Positions 36,424-45,003 of a stretch of 64,000 bases of DNA are shown here, piece after piece. The stretch spans positions 180,084 to 244,083 of the forward strand of contig CAWEAZ010000023.1 of the NCBI GenBank assembly GCA_963807155.1, in the 5' to 3' direction. The notes under the pieces were generated by a model, which was not told the origin of the DNA, did not search any database, and saw only the letters and a program-made list of their open reading frames with translations. How positions within the stretch are numbered: the stretch's first letter is position 1; every line of letters starts with the position of its first letter. This DNA comes from JACCZX01 sp963807155. Lineage in GTDB: Bacteria > Pseudomonadota > Gammaproteobacteria > Burkholderiales > Burkholderiaceae_F. A program made the position numbers and the translations under genes.

Positions 36424-37665
36424 CTACGGACAATCAGGCACGTCGCGCGAACCCATCTTGAAGTCGGCCGGTTTCTGGCCGAAGGTCTGCGTGATGTTGT
36501 CGGTCTTGCCTACGACCTTGTTGTACAGCCCGCCCTTGTCATCCTTCGCCACCTCGGTAATGAAAGTGGTACCGATCGCCTGGCGGTTCTCATCGAGCTT
36601 GATGTCACCGACCGGCGTCTTCAGCGTCATCTTCGCCAGCGTGTCGCGATACTTTTTCTGTCCGTCGCCCAAGTCGCCCTTGACGGCTTCGAGCCCGTCC
36701 AACGCGGCTTTCATGTTGATGTAGTAGTTGAGCGCAAACAGGCCGGGACTTGGATAACCGTCCGGGAAGTTCTTCTTGTAACTCGCAACGAAAGCTTTGT
36801 ACTCAGCCGTGTCGATCGCATCGGCAAGCGGACCCGCCGATAGCGTGCCAACCAGGGAATCGCGCCGCTTGCCGCGATAGTTCAAAACGTCCTGACTGAC
36901 CGTGATCGATCCACCGATCATTGGCTTGTCGCCGCCCGCGGCTTCGTACTGGTTAAGGAAGTTCACCGCGTCAGCGCCGCCGAGCACAACGACCAATGCG
37001 TCGACATCTTTCGGAATGCGTGCAATGACCGATGCGTAATCCTTGCCACCAAGCGGCACCCATGCCTTGACCGGAACCTTGCCACCGGCGGCGCAGTACT
37101 CGGTCATGAAGCCCTGCACCTGCGAGTACGGGAACGAGTAGTCCTCAGCGATCACCATCACGCGTTTGAAGCCGCGCTTCATTGCTTCCTTGCCGAGACC
37201 GACCATCCACTGCCCGCCGTCGGTGTTAAAGCGGAAGAAGTTGGGCGACGGGCTGGTCAATGTGGTGGCCTGCGCGCCCGATGAGCCGTTGATGAACGTC
37301 ACTTGCGGCTGCGTTTTCGAATAATCCTTGACCGCGATGCCTTCACCACCGGACAGTGGGCCAACCAGGATGTCGACCTTGTCCTGCTCAACCAGTTTGC
37401 GTGCGGAGTTCACTGCTACGTCAGGCTTGGCATCCGACGACGCCTTGATCATTTCGATCTTGCGTCCGGCAACCACGCCGCCGCGCTCGCGAATCGCAAG
37501 CTCTGCGCCGCGCATGCCATCGGCACCGCCGGCAGCAAACGGACCTTCCAGCGTAGCCAGCACGCCGATCTTCACCGGCCCAGTCGACTGCGACCACGCC
37601 GCCGTTGCAAATGCGCCGATCACCGCAGTGGCCATCAGCGTTCTCATCAAAACTCTCTTCTTCAT
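36424..37665 (-). CDS. livK: Branched-chain amino acid type ABC receptor (LivK family)
   Basis: The 413-residue protein has a signal peptide (VLMRTLMATAVIGAFATAAW) and the Peripla_BP_6 fold: KIGVLATLEGPFAAGGADGM, GRKIEMIKASSDAKPDVAVN, VDILVGPLSGGEGIAVKDYS. Further down, FRFNTDGGQWMVGLGKEAMK and DALVVVLGGADAVNFLNQYE are typical. Receptors of this type bind amino acids, amides, urea or aromatic acids. The neighbouring amidohydrolases suggest an amide or cyclic substrate. Ligand not predictable from sequence. Confidence 0.92.
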   Translation of the reverse strand: MKKRVLMRTLMATAVIGAFATAAWSQSTGPVKIGVLATLEGPFAAGGADGMRGAELAIRERGGVVAGRKIEMIKASSDAKPDVAVNSARKLVEQDKVDILVGPLSGGEGIAVKDYSKTQPQVTFINGSSGAQATTLTSPSPNFFRFNTDGGQWMVGLGKEAMKRGFKRVMVIAEDYSFPYSQVQGFMTEYCAAGGKVPVKAWVPLGGKDYASVIARIPKDVDALVVVLGGADAVNFLNQYEAAGGDKPMIGGSITVSQDVLNYRGKRRDSLVGTLSAGPLADAIDTAEYKAFVASYKKNFPDGYPSPGLFALNYYINMKAALDGLEAVKGDLGDGQKKYRDTLAKMTLKTPVGDIKLDENRQAIGTTFITEVAKDDKGGLYNKVVGKTDNITQTFGQKPADFKMGSRDVPDCP

Positions 37666-37694
37666 TACTGTCTCCTTCAGTTGCTAATAATTTG

Positions 37695-38861
37695 CTAATG
37701 ACGGCTCGTTAGCCGCGGTGGGGTAGAAACGGCACTCACTCGACTTGTGCCCGTACGTGACTGCGCGAAGCGCGCACGCACGAACGACCACAGGCCGAGT
37801 AGACCGTCAGGTGAAAACAGCACGATGGCGAGGAAGACCCCGCCGATGACTAGATTGAATCGTTCACGGTCGATGACGTCGATCGCGAAGGTTTGAAGCA
37901 GCACGAAGATCAGCGCGCCGAGAAACGGACCGATCGGATGGCGCATGCCGCCGAGCACGGCGATCACCAGAATGTTGATCAGCCACGACGTGCCGACCGA
38001 ACCTGGCGTGATCAACCCGTTGTACCAAACAAAGAGCACGCCACCGATGGCTGCGATAAAGCCTGCAACGACGTAGGCTGCAACGCGATGCGCGACGACG
38101 TTGAAGCCGAGCGACTCCATCCGGCGCGGGTTCTCGCGAATGCCCTGCAGCGCAATGCCGAATGGCGAGCGCACGATGTATGAGATGAAGACGTAGCTCG
38201 CCAGTGCGCAGACCAACGTAAGGAAATAGATCGGCATCGGGTCGCGCCAGTTGATGCCGAACAAGATCGGAGGATGAACTTTTTGCAGGCCCTGCCAGCC
38301 GTTGAACAGGCTGTAGTTCTGCAGCACGAGGTAGAAAAAGGCCACGCCGATCGCGAGCGTGATCATGATCGTGTAGATGCCTTCGGTGCGTACCGACAGC
38401 CACGCGATGCCCGCGGCGCACGCGGTGGCGATCAGTACCGCACACGGCACGACCAGCCACCACGGCCAGTTCAGACTGATTTCCGCGGCGCTGCTCGAAC
38501 CGAGGATCGCGACCGAATAGCCGGCAATGCCGGCGACCGTCATCTGCGCGAGCGACACCATGCCACCGTAGCCGCCAAGAAACGTCAGCGACAACGCGAT
38601 GAGCCCAAGCGCGAGCGTCTGCGCGCCGATCTGAAACGTAATGAACGGCGACACGACGAAGGGAAAAACGATCAGGCCGGCAAGCACAACGAGTTGCCAC
38701 GGCGACAGGTTGCGAAACCACTGCTGCAGACTGAGCCGCCAGTTCGCACGCTCACGCGCTTCGTGGGGTGCGGTCGCGACGAGTTGCAGATGCGCCGGTA
38801 GCGCGACGGCCGGAGCCGCAGAGCCAGCAGCCATCGCACGGCGCCATTTGGCTGCGCTCAT
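37695..38861 (-). CDS. livM: LivM-type ABC permease
   Basis: The 388-residue permease has an N-terminal cytoplasmic extension of about 50 residues, about ten membrane helices, and the LivM signatures SLTFLGGYGGMVSLAQMTVA, SVRTEGIYTIMITLAIGVAF, RSPFGIALQGIRENPRRMES and FAPDGLLG-like FSPDGLLGLW. It overlaps livH by four bases (ATGA) and pairs with it to form the channel. Confidence 0.92.
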   Translation of the reverse strand: MSAAKWRRAMAAGSAAPAVALPAHLQLVATAPHEARERANWRLSLQQWFRNLSPWQLVVLAGLIVFPFVVSPFITFQIGAQTLALGLIALSLTFLGGYGGMVSLAQMTVAGIAGYSVAILGSSSAAEISLNWPWWLVVPCAVLIATACAAGIAWLSVRTEGIYTIMITLAIGVAFFYLVLQNYSLFNGWQGLQKVHPPILFGINWRDPMPIYFLTLVCALASYVFISYIVRSPFGIALQGIRENPRRMESLGFNVVAHRVAAYVVAGFIAAIGGVLFVWYNGLITPGSVGTSWLINILVIAVLGGMRHPIGPFLGALIFVLLQTFAIDVIDRERFNLVIGGVFLAIVLFSPDGLLGLWSFVRARFAQSRTGTSRVSAVSTPPRLTSRH

Positions 38862-39802
38862 GCGGGTCTTCCCATCAACCCGCGCGGGCGAAACGCCAGC
38901 ACGATGACCAGGATCACGAAGGTGAACACGACGCTGTACGTCGGCGCGTACGCAAGGCCGAAAGTTTCGGCCAGGCCGAGCATCGCTGCGCCGATCGCCG
39001 CACCCGCGACGCTTCCCATGCCGCCGACGATGACGACGATCAGCGACGCGAGAAGAAACCGCGTGTCTTCACCCGGCACCATCGACAGCTCGACCGCGCC
39101 GATCACACCACCGAGTCCGGCCAGACCGGCGCCGATCGCGAACGTGATCGCAAACACCAGATTCACGTTGACGCCCGAAGCCGCAAGCATTGCGCGGTCG
39201 TCGACGCCGGCGCGAATCATCATGCCGACGCGCGTGCGGTTCAGGAACAGCCACAGCGCAATGCCGATCGCGACGCCGAGCACCAGCAGGCTCATGCGAT
39301 ACGCGGAATACGCGTTGATGATCGGAATGCCGCGAACCGGCCCTTTCAGCCACGCGGGAGCTTCCATCTGGTGCACTTCGGCGCTGAAACCCCATAGCAG
39401 CAGATCGGCGATCAGAATCGACAGCCCGATCGTCACCATCGTCTGCCGCAAGTCCTGGCCCTGCATATGACGCAGGATCACCGTTTGAATCAGCAGGCCG
39501 ACGAGGGCTGCGGTAAAGAAACCCGCCGCCAAGGCGAGGATCCACCAGCCTGTTTTCTCGGCGACGATGAAGCCGACGTAGCCGCCGAGCAGATACAGCG
39601 AGCCGTGCGCAAGGTTCACGTTGCGCATCAATCCGAACACGAGCGTGAAGCCGCTCGCAACGATGAAGTAAAGCGACGCCAGCGTCAGACCATTCAGCAC
39701 CGTCACCAGGAACAGTCGCGTGTTGTCGACCAGGCCCCAGATCGAAAGGCCGAGCAGCAACAGCGCGAGCGCGCTCCAGCCGACGATGTGCGATGTCCGC
39801 AT
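38858..39802 (-). CDS. livH: LivH-type ABC permease (read in frame with the upstream amidohydrolase)
   Basis: From ATG 39802 the protein has 314 residues and a normal LivH start and length: LNGLTLASLYFIVASGFTLV, FGLMRNVNLAHGSLYLLGGY, then the EAA-like region RMSLLVLGVAIGIALWLFLN and GAGLAGLGGVIGAVELSMVPG. In the sequence as given no stop separates it from the amidohydrolase upstream, so the two form one frame of 582 codons or more. An alternate frame has TGA overlapping this ATG (TGATG, 39804-39800). I therefore annotate two genes and regard the fusion as doubtful. Confidence 0.85.
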   Translation of the reverse strand: MRTSHIVGWSALALLLLGLSIWGLVDNTRLFLVTVLNGLTLASLYFIVASGFTLVFGLMRNVNLAHGSLYLLGGYVGFIVAEKTGWWILALAAGFFTAALVGLLIQTVILRHMQGQDLRQTMVTIGLSILIADLLLWGFSAEVHQMEAPAWLKGPVRGIPIINAYSAYRMSLLVLGVAIGIALWLFLNRTRVGMMIRAGVDDRAMLAASGVNVNLVFAITFAIGAGLAGLGGVIGAVELSMVPGEDTRFLLASLIVVIVGGMGSVAGAAIGAAMLGLAETFGLAYAPTYSVVFTFVILVIVLAFRPRGLMGRPA

Positions 39803-41123
39803 CAAGCCGCTGCGGTTGAATACGAAGGCGAGTAATGACGGCGAGCGCGATGAACGGCTCGCCGCGACGTCGGGCGCTTTGTGAAACACGCCGTCCTTCA
39901 TGATCGCGAGCAGTCGCGTCTTGTCGAGCAGGATCGAAAGATCAGCGAGCGGATCGCCGTCGACCAGCAGCAGATCGGCGAGATAGCCTTCCTTCACTTC
40001 GCCGAGCTCGTTTCCCATCAACATGATCTGCCCGCCGTAGCGCGTCGCCGACATCAGCGCATCCATCGGAGTCATGCCGCAGTGCTTGACGAAGTACTGC
40101 AGGTCGGTGGCATTCGTGCCGTGCGGTGCCCATGCAAATCCGTAGTCGCCGCCGGGCAGCACGCGAATGCCGCGCTTGTGCATCGCTTTCATCGATTCCG
40201 TTGCAGCGGCGAGCTCGTCTTCGTAGCCCATCTCGCGCGCCTTCGCGGGAGTGATTCCGTACGGCGTGCCTTCCTGCAGCAGCTTGAAGATCACCGACAG
40301 TCCGGGTGCGACGAAGATCTTGTGCTTGTTCGCTTCGAGCAGATCGAGCGCTTCGTTGTCGGTGTAGCTCGCGTGATAGATCACTTCGCAGCCAAGCCGC
40401 ACCGCCTGCTTGACCGAGTCCGCGCTGCGCGCATGGACAGCGACGCGCTTGCCGCGCAGCGTCGCCTCTTCGACGGCGACCTTCACTTCCGCATCGGTCA
40501 TCCACGTGGTCTTCGCGTTCGCGTGCGGTACCAGGTTGTCGCCCGAAAGATTGAGCTTGATCGAGTCGACGCCGTACTGCAGAAACATCCGGCACGCGCG
40601 TCGCATGTCTTCCGGCCCGCTGACGTTGACCGCGAAACTGAATTCGGGGAAGGGCAGATGCGGCAGAGTTTCGTCGCCGAGCCCGCCCGGGCACCGTGAT
40701 CTCCTGGCTTGCCGCCAGATAGCGCGGGCCCGGAATCAATCCCGAGTTAATCGCGTTGCGCACGACGACGTCGAGCCGAGGCTTTGCGGTCGCTGCGCCG
40801 ACGCACGAAGTCCAGCCCTGATCGAGATACAGCTTCGCGACACGCGCGGTCCACAGCGTGTGTTCCTCGACCGGCATCTTCTGAATATCGGAAAGCCCTG
40901 ACGCGTTGTTCCACGCGAAGTGCGTGTGCGCCTCGACCATTCCCGGCATCAGCGTGGCGCCGGCGCCGTCGATCACGGTGCCGCTGCCTGAAGCGAACGA
41001 CCGCGCATTGCGCGCGACACGGCCGATGCGCTTGCCGCGCACCAGCACTTCGCCGGTGTACGGCGCTGCGCCGCTGCCGTCGATGATCTTTACGTTGGTA
41101 AATAGAACTTCGGAGTCGGCCAT
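39802..41123 (-). CDS. Amidohydrolase-superfamily enzyme, copy 2 (frame break)
   Basis: AGGAGA precedes ATG 41123. The protein has the metal motif GMVEAHTHFAW (HxH), and after a frame break near 40680 continues with DSIKLNLSGDNLVPH, GKRVAVHARSADSVKQAVRL, EVIYHASYTDNEALDLLEAN, PGGDYGFAWAPHGTNATDLQ, and the C-terminal beta-sandwich strand LGEVKEGYLADLLLVDGDPL. It is related to imidazolonepropionase-like and prolidase-like amidohydrolases that open cyclic amides or cleave peptides. It is a close paralog of 41133-42464, nine bases away. Cytoplasmic, no signal peptide. Metal-dependent hydrolysis of the imported substrate is the inferred role. Confidence 0.85.
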
Positions 41124-41132
41124 CGGTTTCTC

Positions 41133-42464
41133 CTAGGCAGCGACGGCTTGCCAGCGGGTGGGAGCCGAGCTGCGCACATCGCGCGGGGCAGGCGCGCGAT
41201 AAAACTCGCCGTCCTTCATCACCGCCAGAATGCGTTGCTTGTCTTGCAGGATGCGAATGTCCGCGAGCGGATCACCGTCGATCAGCAGCAGGTCCGCCAA
41301 TGCGCCCTCTTTGACTCTGCCAATCTGCTCGCGGCCGGCGTCACCATCGAGCTTCATGATCGGCGCGCCCCACGCCGTGGCCGAGAGCATCGCTTCCATC
41401 GACGACATGCCGAGGTACTTCATGAAGTACTCGAGATCCTTCGCGTTGGTGCCGTGCGGTGTCCACGCAAATCCGTAGTCGCCGCCGGGCAGGATGCGGA
41501 TGCCGCGCTTCAACATTTTTTTCAATGTCTCGACCGCGACCTCGAGCTCGCGGTGATAGCCCATCTTCTTCGTCACTTCCGGCGTCAGGCCCCATTCGGA
41601 CGCGTGATGTGACGTGTTGATCAGCCACGCAAGACCGGGCGCGACGAAGTGCTTGTGCTTGTTGGCTTCCAGCATGTCGAGCGCTTCTTCATCGGCAAAG
41701 CTCGCGTGATAGATCACTTCGATGCCGTGGCGGATGCATTGCTTGACCGATTCGGACGAGCGCGCGTGCGCGGCGACACGCTTGCCGAAGCGCTTGGCTT
41801 CGGTCACGCACATCGCAATTTCCTCTTCCGAAAATGGCGTGTACTCGGCCGGCAGCCCGGCGATGTATTCGCCCGACAGATTGATCTTGATCTGATCGAC
41901 GCCGTACTTGACGAACTGGCGCACGCAGCGGCGGACTTCTTCCGGCCCGCTGACGACCGCGCCGAAGTTGAACTCTTCCTGCGGCAGGTGCGGCAGCGTG
42001 TTGTCGCCCAGGCCGCCTTGCACCGTCAGCTCCTGGCTCGCGGCGATGTAGCGCGGCCCCGGAATTTCGCCGGCGTTGATCGCATTGCGGATCACGACGT
42101 CGAGCCGCGGCTTGGCGGTTGCAGCACCGACGCACGACGTCCAGCCCATCGACAGATAACGCTCGGCGACGTGCGCGCACCAAAGAATGTGCTCTTCGGT
42201 CGGCATGCGCTGGATCGAGTCGAGCGAAGGCTGGTCGTTCCACGAAAAATGCGTGTGCGCCTCGACCATGCCGGGCATCAACGTGCTGCCGGCGCCGTCG
42301 ATCACGGTCGCTCCCGAAGCAGACGATGCAGGCAACGAACGTACGCTGCCCGACGTGCGCGTGACGCGCCCGATGCGGTTGCCTTGCACCAGCACTTCGC
42401 CGTTGTACGGCTGATCGCCGCTGCCGTCGAAGATGCGTACGTTGGTAAACAAGACGTTGGCCAT
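41133..42464 (-). CDS. Amidohydrolase-superfamily enzyme, copy 1
   Basis: The start at 42464 has AGAGGAGA four bases upstream; the longer open frame to 42536 is not used. The 443-residue protein is intact: GMVEAHTHFSW (HxH metal site), SCVGAATAKPRLDVVIRNAI, KINLSGEYIAGLPAEY, KRVAAHARSSESVKQCIRHG, EVIYHASFADEEALDMLEAN, PGGDYGFAWTPHGTNAKDLE, and RVKEGALADLLLIDGDPLAD. It shares most of these motifs with copy 2 beside it. Two adjacent, diverged copies suggest two related substrates, successive steps, or a hetero-oligomer. Confidence 0.9.
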   Translation of the reverse strand: MANVLFTNVRIFDGSGDQPYNGEVLVQGNRIGRVTRTSGSVRSLPASSASGATVIDGAGSTLMPGMVEAHTHFSWNDQPSLDSIQRMPTEEHILWCAHVAERYLSMGWTSCVGAATAKPRLDVVIRNAINAGEIPGPRYIAASQELTVQGGLGDNTLPHLPQEEFNFGAVVSGPEEVRRCVRQFVKYGVDQIKINLSGEYIAGLPAEYTPFSEEEIAMCVTEAKRFGKRVAAHARSSESVKQCIRHGIEVIYHASFADEEALDMLEANKHKHFVAPGLAWLINTSHHASEWGLTPEVTKKMGYHRELEVAVETLKKMLKRGIRILPGGDYGFAWTPHGTNAKDLEYFMKYLGMSSMEAMLSATAWGAPIMKLDGDAGREQIGRVKEGALADLLLIDGDPLADIRILQDKQRILAVMKDGEFYRAPAPRDVRSSAPTRWQAVAA

Positions 42465-42474
42465 GCGTTCTCCT

Positions 42475-43264
42475 CTACGTCCTTGCCATTGAGCGCTCGA
42501 GAAACCGGCGCAGATGCGACTGGCAATCGGCGGCACGTTCGGCGGTCATCCAATGACCGCAGCGCGACAGACTTTCGACTTGCGCATCGCCGATCCGGCG
42601 CGCCATCTCGCGCGCGACCTGCACCGGCGCGATCGGGTCTTCGTCGCCGGCGACCAGCAACGTCGGCACGTCGATGTTCGTCGATATCCGCTGCTTCTGC
42701 TGCGGCCAGCGCTTCGCACGTGCGGGCATAGCCTTCCGGATCTTGCGCGAGTAGAGACTCGCGCACGAACGCGACGACCACCGGCAACTGTTCGCGCGTC
42801 GAGCTCGAAAGCGCGCCTTGCACGATCGCGTCGGCGATGCCGAACATGCCTTCGTCGCGCGCCTTCGCCGCACGCGTTCTCAATCCGGCACGTGCGGCGT
42901 CTGGCGGTGCGAGCAGCGCTCCGAACAACGCAAGACTGCGCACGCGCTGGGGTTTGCGCACCGCCAGGTGTTGGCACACGATCGTGCCCAGCGAGTGGCC
43001 AGCGAAATGCGCGCGCGCCACGCCAAGCTGCGCGCACACGCGCAACACCGCGTCGACCAGCACGTCGATCGACAGTCGGCCTTGGTTCGGCGTGTTGTCT
43101 TGCAGTGCATGCGCGCGATGCGAGCGTCCCGAGCCGGGCAGCTCGATGCGAATGCGTTTCGCGTGCGTCAGCGCGGGGAGCAACGGAGTCCACGTATTCG
43201 TTGTTCCGCCGAGACCGTGCACCATCACGACGGGATCGCCTTCGCCGTCGACTTCGACGGCCAT
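42475..43264 (-). CDS. Alpha/beta-fold hydrolase (frame break)
   Basis: The protein has VVMVHGLGGTTNTWTPLLPA (oxyanion-hole region), the nucleophile elbow FAGHSLGTIVCQHLAVRKPQ, and after a frame break near 42690 VPTLLVAGDEDPIAPVQVAR (acid) and SRCGHWMTAERAADC (catalytic His). All three catalytic elements are present. It may cleave an ester, lactone or C-C bond. The start is uncertain: ATG 43264 is used; the conserved DRWRLHWIDR-like lead lies before it without an obvious start codon. It sits between FAH and amidohydrolase genes with gaps of 28 and 10 bases. Confidence 0.8.
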
Positions 43265-43292
43265 TCGGTCGATCCAGTGGAGGCGCCATCTG

Positions 43293-44188
43293 TCAGTGCG
43301 CCACGACGGGGTTTTCGAGCACGCCGATGCCATCGATCTCGATGCGCACGGTGTCACCGGCCTTGAGCCAGGTCTGCGGCTGCATTCCCATGCCGACGCC
43401 GGCCGGTGTGCCGGTCGCGATGACGTCGCCCGGGTACAAAGTGATGCCGCGCGAGATCGTCTCGATCAGCGTTGGAATGTCGAAGATCAGGTCAACCGTG
43501 CGCGCGTCCTGTCGCAATTCGCCGTTGACCCACAGCCGCACGCGCGTGTCGCTGCCCGTCGAGCTCGGTCGCGTCAACCAGCCACGGGCCCATCGGGCAG
43601 AACGTGTCGAACGACTTGCCCATATCCCATTGCACGTGCCGCATCTGCACGTCGCGCGCGGTGACGTCGTTGACGATCGTGTAACCCCACACGTGATCCA
43701 TCGCGCGGCTCGCCGGAATGTTCGTGCCCTTGCGACCGATCACGACCGCAAGCTCGGCTTCGTAGTCGATCTGTTCGGACGCGGCCATGCCGGGAAGGCG
43801 GATCGCGGCTCCGATGCGCGACAACGCACTCGGGCACCTTGGTGAACACGATCGGCCATTGATCGATCTTCGCTGCTGCGTCGTCGTTCTTGAATATGGT
43901 GCTCTGCAGCTCCTTCGCATGCGCCCGGTAGTTGCGGCCGACGCACCAAAGGTTGCGCCGCGGGCGCGGCAGCGGCGCTTCGAGCGTCACCGCGGAAAGT
44001 GGCAGCCGCGTGCCGTTGACGGCAGGGAAGTCTTTCCCTTCCGCCAGATGTTCGAGCAAGGCCTGCGCTCCGCGCGACTGCACCTGTTCCTGGCGATCTC
44101 TTAAGTCGATCGGAGTGATCTCGCGGGCGTCATTCGACAACACGCCGACGTGACGACGGCCGCCCCACTGATAGGTGGCAATGCGCAT
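43293..44188 (-). CDS. Fumarylacetoacetate-hydrolase family protein (frame breaks)
   Basis: AGGAGAC directly before ATG 44188 supports the start. The protein begins MRIATYQWGGRRHVGVL, keeps NLWCVGRNYRAHAKELQ, and after a break near 43825 carries the metal-site region IDYEAELAVVIGRKGTNIPA and YTIVNDVTARDVQMRH, WDMGKSFDTFCPMGPWLV. A second break near 43560 leads to TVDLIFDIPTLIETISRGIT, LYPGDVIATGTPAGVGMG and the stop at 43293. FAH-family enzymes cleave C-C bonds of dicarbonyl compounds or hydrate and isomerise dienoates. It is the first gene of the long operon and divergent from the TetR gene. Confidence 0.86.
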
Positions 44189-44248
44189 GTCTCCTGGCCG
44201 TCCCTCGTTAAATGGGATCTGTTGCAGTGGTTGGGCGGACTAAAAAAT

Positions 44249-44264
44249 TGAGACACATGTCTCA
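44249..44264. promoter_or_regulatory. Candidate TetR operator
   Basis: TGAGACA (44249-44255), CA, TGTCTCA (44258-44264) is a perfect 7-bp inverted repeat with a two-base centre. It lies in the 190-base gap between the divergent FAH operon and the TetR gene, 61 bases before the FAH start and 115 before the chosen TetR start. Size and symmetry fit TetR-family dimers; binding is inferred. Confidence 0.6.
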
Positions 44265-44378
44265 TCTGCGCGGCTACGATACCCAGTCGTTTGCCAACCG
44301 TCCAGCAAAGAAATCAAGAATGCCGGTCAGGTCCCCAGTCCAGGCTACCGAGTTCCGCCGCCCGGCCCGGAGGCGGGG

Positions 44379-45003
44379 GTGCGAGGGCGCACTTACCGGC
44401 TGCTGCTGGCGCAGGCAATGAAGCTGGCCGCGGACGGGCGGCTTGTCACAGTCGCCGAGGTCGCGGCGGCGGCCGGCGTCTCGCGCGCGACCGCCTACCG
44501 CTACTTTCCGAGCCGCAGCCAGTTGATCTCGGCCATGGTCGGGGAGAGCCTGGGACCGGTTCGCCGTTTCGAGTCGCGCAAGGCGGATGGACGCGAACGA
44601 GTGCAGGAACTATTTACCAAGACGTTTCCGCGCTTCAGGCAATTCGAGCCGCATATGCGCGCTGCGCTGCAGTTGTCACTTGAGCATTGGGCGCTCGAGC
44701 GCTCAGGGCAGATCGATGAAGAACCGTACCGCAGAGGACATCGGGTCGCGATCCTGAAGCGCGTTGCTGCGCCGCTGAAATCAAGGATGCGCGACAGTGA
44801 TTTCAGACGGCTACTGTGCGGGCTGTCGATGATCTTTGGAATCGAGCCGTATGTCGTGCTGAAAGATATCTGGGGTTGCAGCGATCGCGAAGTGCAGGCG
44901 ACCGCGCGCTGGATGGCGGATGCGTTGATCGATGCGGCGCTGAAGGGCCCGCCGGCGCCCGCCCGCAAGCGTGCCCGGCGGCCCAGCTGCCCGATCGTCC
45001 TAG
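44379..45003 (+). CDS. TetR-family transcriptional regulator (probable frame break at the 3' end)
   Basis: GTG 44379 opens a protein with a TetR helix-turn-helix (LVTVAEVAAAAGVSRATAYR, YFPSRSQLISAMV) and a ligand-binding region with VGESLGPVRRFESRK, EPYVVLKDIWGCSDREVQAT. The frame as given runs on to 45197 through the convergent peptidase gene. Shifting by one base in the GC-rich stretch near 44980 gives a normal end (AARSS) at TAG 45001-45003, so I use that stop. It is probably the repressor of the divergent operon. Strength of the DNA-binding helix match is good; the ligand is unknown. Confidence 0.78.

Noticed and set aside
42514..43845. Plus-strand open frame of 443 codons across the hydrolase and FAH genes
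   Set aside because: Arg/Ala-rich shadow of two recognised minus-strand enzymes, with no known domain.
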